This document shows, one piece after another, positions 60,488-64,000 of a stretch of DNA of 64,000 nt. The position numbers were made by a program, and so were the translations under genes. Every line of letters starts with the position of its first letter. Position 1 is the first letter of the stretch. The stretch lies in contig NZ_JAPRAQ010000006.1 of assembly GCF_029989365.1 (NCBI RefSeq), forward strand, positions 310,001-374,000, in the 5' to 3' direction. The notes under the pieces are model-generated. The model saw only the letters and a program-made list of their open reading frames with translations. It was not told the DNA's origin and searched no databases. Origin of the DNA: Bradyrhizobium sp. Arg816. GTDB taxonomy: Bacteria; Pseudomonadota; Alphaproteobacteria; Rhizobiales; Xanthobacteraceae.

Positions 60488-61225
60488 ATGCGACTGCACG
60501 TCGTCAATCCCAACACCACCGCGTCGATGACGGCGAAGATCGCCGCTGCAGCGCGCAGCGTCGCCCTGCCCGACACATTGATCGATGCGCGCCAGCCCGC
60601 GATGGGCCCGGTCTCGATCGAGGGCTTTTACGACGAAGCCTTCGCCGTGCCCGGCATGCTCGGCTGCATCCGGGAGGCCGACCGCGACGGCGCGGATGCG
60701 CACATCATCGCCTGCTTCGACGACACCGGCCTCGACGCCGCGCGTGCCGCCGCGAAAGCGCCGGTGATCGGCATCGGGGAAGCCGGCTTCCATATGGCGA
60801 GCCTGATCGCGGCGCGCTTTGCCGTGGTGACGACGCTCGGTGTCTCGATCGTGCCGATCGAGCATAATTTGCGGAAATACGGTCTCGCCGAGCGCTGCGC
60901 GCGCGTCCGCGCCGCCGAGGTCCCGGTGCTCGCGCTCGAGGAGCGCAATACTGATGCGCTCGGCAAGATCTCCGCGGAGATCACCGCCGCGGTCCGCGAC
61001 GATCGAGCGGAGGCCATCGTGCTCGGCTGCGCCGGCATGGCTGACCTCGCCGCCGAGCTCGCCGCCACACATGGCCTGCCCGTGGTCGACGGCGTCGCCG
61101 CGGCGGTCACGCTGGCAGAATCACTGGTGCGGGTGGGACTAAAGACCTCGCGGCTCGGGCCCTACGCGCCGCCGCGCCCGAAGACCTATTCAGGACCGTT
61201 TTCGCCGTTCCAGCCGGAAGGCTGA
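60488..61225 (+). CDS. aspartate/glutamate/hydantoin racemase family protein
   Basis: A 245-residue protein. Two catalytic cysteines are expected: ADAHIIACFDDTG and EAIVLGCAGMADL contain them, matching the HyuE/hydantoin racemase pattern. ATG 60488 is used. It lies at the end of the sigma-54-driven transport operon, so the imported solute is probably racemised before use as nitrogen. No hydantoinase or carbamoylase gene is in the window, so the exact substrate is open. Confidence 0.88.
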   Translation: MRLHVVNPNTTASMTAKIAAAARSVALPDTLIDARQPAMGPVSIEGFYDEAFAVPGMLGCIREADRDGADAHIIACFDDTGLDAARAAAKAPVIGIGEAGFHMASLIAARFAVVTTLGVSIVPIEHNLRKYGLAERCARVRAAEVPVLALEERNTDALGKISAEITAAVRDDRAEAIVLGCAGMADLAAELAATHGLPVVDGVAAAVTLAESLVRVGLKTSRLGPYAPPRPKTYSGPFSPFQPEG

Positions 61226-61255
61226 ACACGCAACCACTTCGGGCAGGCGGCCGTC

Positions 61256-61287
61256 ATCGGCAGTCTTCTCGAGCGAAGACTGCCGAT
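61256..61287. terminator. bidirectional hairpin between convergent genes
   Basis: ATCGGCAGTCTT (61256-61267) and its perfect complement (61276-61287) around an 8-base loop. There is no U-tract, so it may act as a rho-assisted or structural stop between the racemase gene and the catalase fusion gene. Confidence 0.5.
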
Positions 61288-61300
61288 CACAACATCGATC

Positions 61301-62572
61301 CTATTCCGTTTGCTCGACCGCAGCTGGCATCTTGGCGACCGACATCAGGGAGCGAGCGACCTGGTTGAGCAACTGATCCGCATTTTCCTCTTCCGCCAGC
61401 GACTTCGACAGCAGGCTGACGATGGCGCTATGACGTAGCTGTTGAGCGAGGTTGCGCGCCGTGCCGTAGCCGGCAATCTCGTAGTGTTCGACCCTCTGCG
61501 CCGCGCCGATCAATGCGAGGTCGGCGGCGGCGTCTTCCTTGTCCTCGCCTTCGGCCATGATTTCCTGGCCTTCCTCGACCAGACCCATCATCCCCTTGCA
61601 CGGCTTGGCCCGGGCGGATTTGCCGAGCAGCTCGAAGCATTCATTGATGCGCTCGATCTGGGTCTCGGTTTCTTCAAGATGCAGCTCGAACAATTCGCGC
61701 AATTGATCGAAGCGCGCCGCTTCCGCCATTTTTGGAAGCGCCTTAGTCAATTGTTTCTCGGCGTGCAGGATATCGCGGAGCTCGTTGAGCAGCAGATCGC
61801 CGAGGCCTGCCTCGTCAGCCGGTGGCGAGCTTTCGGTCACGATGGCCGTTGCCGGACCGGGTTCTCCGGCCTGAATGGCGGGCGATTCCGTGAAGACCCA
61901 GTCGCCGCCCTCGTTCCAGGGCCCGCGGGTGTCGATCTCGCCGTGATCGCCGGCCCCCGTGGAGTCGTTGAAGAACTGATCCACGAGACCCGGCGTCGGC
62001 GCGACACGGCCAATACTGAAGGCCGGCTTGCCCATGCTCTCCAGCGCCAGCGAGAAGGCCTTCATATGGGTGATCTCGCGCGTCATCAGGAATTGCAGCG
62101 CGTCCTTGGTGCCGGCGTCGTCACAGAAGTTGATCAGCCGCTCGTAGACGATCTTGGCGCGCGCTTCCGCCGCGATGTTGCTGCGCAGGTCGACATCCAG
62201 CTCGCCCGTGATCTTCAGGTAGTCGGCGGTCCAGGCGTTGCCCTGGGAATTGAACAGATTGACGCCACCGCCGCCCGCGATTGCGATCAGCGGGTCGGCC
62301 TCGGCCGCCTGCCGGTCGAATTTCGAAGGCTTGAGGTGCATTCGCGCCAAGGTGCCGACGATTTCCAGATGACTCAGCTCTTCGGTGCCGATGTCCATCA
62401 GAAGGTCCTTGCGATCCGGATCTTCGCAGTTGAGACCCTGAATCGAATATTGCATGGCGGCTGCGAGTTCGCCGTTCGCGCCACCGAATTGCTCGAGCAG
62501 CATATTGCCGAACCGGGGATCCGGCTCGTCGACGCGAACGGTGAACATCAGCTTCTTGACGTGGTGATACAT
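61301..62572 (-). CDS. manganese catalase fused to a DUF892 (YciF-type) domain
   Basis: A 423-residue protein with two ferritin-like halves. Residues 1-215 resemble manganese catalase: E35, E65 and H68 (EELSHLE) and a later REITHMKAF His are di-metal ligands. Residues about 255-423 resemble DUF892 (LNELRDILHAEKQLTKALPKMAE, then EHYEIAGYGTARNLA). A Ser/Thr/Pro linker joins them. ATG 62572 is used. It likely detoxifies hydrogen peroxide under stress; an EcfG-type promoter precedes it. Confidence 0.87.
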   Translation of the reverse strand: MYHHVKKLMFTVRVDEPDPRFGNMLLEQFGGANGELAAAMQYSIQGLNCEDPDRKDLLMDIGTEELSHLEIVGTLARMHLKPSKFDRQAAEADPLIAIAGGGGVNLFNSQGNAWTADYLKITGELDVDLRSNIAAEARAKIVYERLINFCDDAGTKDALQFLMTREITHMKAFSLALESMGKPAFSIGRVAPTPGLVDQFFNDSTGAGDHGEIDTRGPWNEGGDWVFTESPAIQAGEPGPATAIVTESSPPADEAGLGDLLLNELRDILHAEKQLTKALPKMAEAARFDQLRELFELHLEETETQIERINECFELLGKSARAKPCKGMMGLVEEGQEIMAEGEDKEDAAADLALIGAAQRVEHYEIAGYGTARNLAQQLRHSAIVSLLSKSLAEEENADQLLNQVARSLMSVAKMPAAVEQTE

Positions 62573-62605
62573 GGATGCCTCGGGCTTGAAGGAAGATGAC
62601 TTCCG

Positions 62606-62630
62606 AACGAGCCCGCATTGCGCTTGTTCC
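62606..62630 (-). promoter_or_regulatory. EcfG-type general stress promoter
   Basis: On the minus strand GGAAC (62630-62626), a 16-base spacer and CGTT (62609-62606) match the EcfG consensus. Transcription would start about 7-10 bases further, near 62598, about 26 bases before the ATG of the catalase fusion. Confidence 0.65.
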
Positions 62631-62715
62631 TAATGCTGCAGAGTTGGCGTCGCATCGAGTTACCCGAGGCCGCGACGCGCTGCTGCTGACGCGTCGCAAA
62701 TTGAGAGACGCCGTA

Positions 62716-62740
62716 GGAACGACTGACCCGCGGCAAGCTT
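62716..62740 (+). promoter_or_regulatory. weak EcfG-like promoter for the divergent gene
   Basis: GGAAC at 62716-62720 followed after 16 bases by GCTT (62737-62740) instead of CGTT. Two of the four -10 bases match, so this is a weak candidate only. It precedes the small envelope protein at 62772. Confidence 0.3.
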
Positions 62741-62771
62741 AGCGTGCTGCGACGTGCAAAAGGACGATCAG

Positions 62772-62972
62772 ATGGACAGCGAAGACGCCTTGGCAAAAGT
62801 GAAGGACGTGTCAGAAGACGTGCGCGAGACCGCACGCAACATGCGACAGAAACTCGAAGAAGGTCAGCCGTCGGGCCAAGCGCTCGCCTTCCTGCGCGAT
62901 GTGGCGCGCGAGGCCCCGCTTCCGTCGCTCCTCGTGGCTTTCATGCTCGGCGCCCTGCTGGCTCGGCGCTAG
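62772..62972 (+). CDS. small DUF883-like membrane-anchored protein
   Basis: A 66-residue protein. The first two-thirds are amphipathic helix (DALAKVKDVSEDVRETARNM) and the C-terminus is a membrane segment, PSLLVAFMLGALLARR. This resembles the ElaB/YqjD (DUF883) ribosome-associated stress proteins in layout. ATG 62772 is used. It is divergent from the catalase fusion and could share stress control. Confidence 0.6.
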   Translation: MDSEDALAKVKDVSEDVRETARNMRQKLEEGQPSGQALAFLRDVAREAPLPSLLVAFMLGALLARR

Positions 62973-63191
62973 TGCGGCCCGTCACCTCGCGACCCGATAC
63001 CCCTACCTCTGCTTCGGATGCGCTTATCCCGAAACAAGGAAGCCTTCGGGCTTGGGACAATTACGTTTTTCGGCCCACGGCCTCTTTTTGGTCCCATTTG
63101 TTGCTGAATGGTAACACTTTCGGGACGTCCCGGCGACCTCTGGTTGCCGCACTTCGCCACTCACCAAGTTTCAATTTGGGTTTTGTCAGCG

Positions 63192-63683
63192 ATGATCGAT
63201 CTCGCCCAGGACAGGCCGTCCAACCCCCTCCTTCGCCTTGGCGCCCAGCCGATTGCGCTGACCGCCGCTGCCCTCCTGCTCCTCTTCGCCGGCGTGACCT
63301 CGATCGCGATCTGGCGCGCCTATACTGGGGCATTTCCTGAGACCGACCGGGTGGTGGCGTCGCGGCAGCTCCAGGCCCGCACGGCCCAGGCATCCGAGCA
63401 ACTTGTCGAGAAGACCAAGGGTCTCGAGGCGACCCAGCAGGAATCGATCGACCAGCTCCAGGTCGTTCAGGACCAGCTCCAGACGGTGAAGAAGCTGCTC
63501 GCATTCCAGCAGGCCGACACCAAGCGCCTGTCCGAGCAGGTCACGACGCTGAACGAGTCCATCGACGGCCTTCGGCAGTCCTTTGCCAGCGCCCGGGCCG
63601 CGGAGGCGGAGACGCCCTCGGTTACCCGCAGGAAACCGTCGCGCCGTGTCCACGCCAGTGCCCGCAAGCGCTCGCGCGGCTAG
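63192..63683 (+). CDS. single-pass membrane protein with a coiled coil
   Basis: A 163-residue protein. One helix (about residues 19-42, LTAAALLLLFAGVTSIAIW) is followed by a long coiled coil (residues 58-125, rich in Q, E and L) and a basic tail (KPSRRVHASARKRSRG). ATG 63192 is chosen; the open frame extends to 63108. Function unknown; it may bridge the inner membrane to a periplasmic or cytoplasmic partner. Confidence 0.65.
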   Translation: MIDLAQDRPSNPLLRLGAQPIALTAAALLLLFAGVTSIAIWRAYTGAFPETDRVVASRQLQARTAQASEQLVEKTKGLEATQQESIDQLQVVQDQLQTVKKLLAFQQADTKRLSEQVTTLNESIDGLRQSFASARAAEAETPSVTRRKPSRRVHASARKRSRG

Positions 63684-63857
63684 CCGGGTCAGGGTCTGCG
63701 ACTTAAATTTTTCCACATGTGAACTGGATCACATTCCCCCGTATGATTCCGCGCCATGCTCCCGGTTACCGGATGGCGTGAGCCGATTTCAATGTCCGGG
63801 GCTGGCAAGGTCGTTGACGGTATACTGCGTCAACGGCCTTGTTCTTTGATGGGTTAG

Positions 63858-63902
63858 CTTGAGCCCCGTTCCGATGGAATCGGAGCGGGGCTCAAGATTT
63901 TT
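63858..63902 (+). terminator. strong rho-independent terminator
   Basis: An 11-bp perfect stem (63858-63868 and 63886-63896) followed by ATTTTT at 63897-63902. It lies 175 bp after the coiled-coil protein gene; a weaker hairpin with TTGACG/CGTCAA arms lies at about 63812-63834. Either the upstream gene has a long 3' UTR or a small RNA ends here. Confidence 0.75.
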
Positions 63903-63917
63903 GCAGCTGTCAGAACG

Positions 63918-64000
63918 CTATTCGCAGACATCCACGCTGCGGACACGCCAGCCTGCCGGCGTCATGACGCGCTTCCGCACCACGTAACAGCCGCCGTAGC
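63918..64000 (-). CDS. C-terminal end of a small secreted protein, cut by the window edge
   Basis: Twenty-six codons plus TAG are visible on the minus strand, ending GWRVRSVDVCE. The pattern YGGCYVVRKRVMTPAG followed by GWRVR is seen in small Cys-containing secreted proteins of Bradyrhizobium (memory, not searched). The start lies beyond position 64000. Confidence 0.55.
   Translation of the reverse strand, partial: YGGCYVVRKRVMTPAGWRVRSVDVCE

Noticed and set aside
1..64000. CRISPR array, rRNA, tRNA, prophage or transposase
   Set aside because: I looked for direct repeats with spacers, tRNA TPsiC-like ends, and transposase or integrase motifs, and saw none. The only repeated sequences are the palindromic families listed.

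Overview
The window is GC-rich, gene-dense chromosomal DNA that looks like a Bradyrhizobium-type soil alphaproteobacterium. This rests on the protein families (BTLCP transglutaminase-like peptidase, PAS_5, DUF2336, phasin, EcfG-type and CtrA-type promoter boxes) and on three families of palindromic repeats scattered between genes. I see no rRNA, tRNA, CRISPR array, prophage or intact insertion sequence. The gene assignments come from reading motifs; no database was searched.

Layout. 1-2.2 kb: the end of NAD kinase, then a leftward lipoprotein / XRE regulator / DUF2975 cluster. 2.3-6.1 kb: an orphan response regulator and HPt pair, DUF2336 and a lytic transglycosylase with a perfect CtrA box. 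6.2-9.7 kb: folE-hisI, a NifU-like scaffold, a ClpP-like secreted protein and yidD. 9.7-16.5 kb: a small membrane protein with an EcfG-type promoter, an amino-acid permease operon, an alpha/beta hydrolase, a GrlR-like protein and an MFS exporter. 16.7-24.5 kb: thrS, a NAL1-like serine protease with a tiny partner protein, a nitroreductase, a serine hydrolase and a GGDEF-EAL protein. 24.5-25.4 kb: about 850 bp without a gene, holding a structured repeat-like element. 25.4-30 kb: two LysR regulators, each divergent from an oxidoreductase. 30-36.5 kb: a secreted Pro-rich protein, patatin, CBS protein, rhomboid, a possible small RNA, PAS protein, cupin and a Crp/Fnr regulator with an EcfG-type promoter. 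36.5-46 kb: phasin, small secreted proteins, a DEAD-box helicase, a phosphoesterase, a cupin, VOC and DUF5680 proteins, a zinc alcohol dehydrogenase and two acetyltransferases. 46-55 kb: a hydrolase, two MFS transporters, PilZ, a LapG-like peptidase, a CYTH-CHAD protein and an exported amidohydrolase. 55-61.3 kb: a GntR regulator divergent from an ABC transporter / hydantoin-racemase-like operon with a near-ideal sigma-54 promoter. 61.3-64 kb: a manganese catalase-DUF892 fusion with an EcfG-type promoter, small envelope proteins, an orphan terminator and the tail of a secreted protein.

How the parts work together. Three loci (9.7, 35.4 and 62.6 kb) carry matches to the EcfG general-stress promoter in front of a small membrane protein, a Crp/Fnr regulator and the catalase fusion, so they may share one stress regulon. 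Two perfect TTAA-N7-TTAA boxes point to cell-cycle or motility control by CtrA. The sigma-54 promoter ties uptake of a nitrogenous solute and its racemisation to nitrogen control. The least explained items are the NAL1-like protease with its separate domain-like partner, the structured element at 24.8-25.2 kb and the possible small RNA beside the rhomboid gene.
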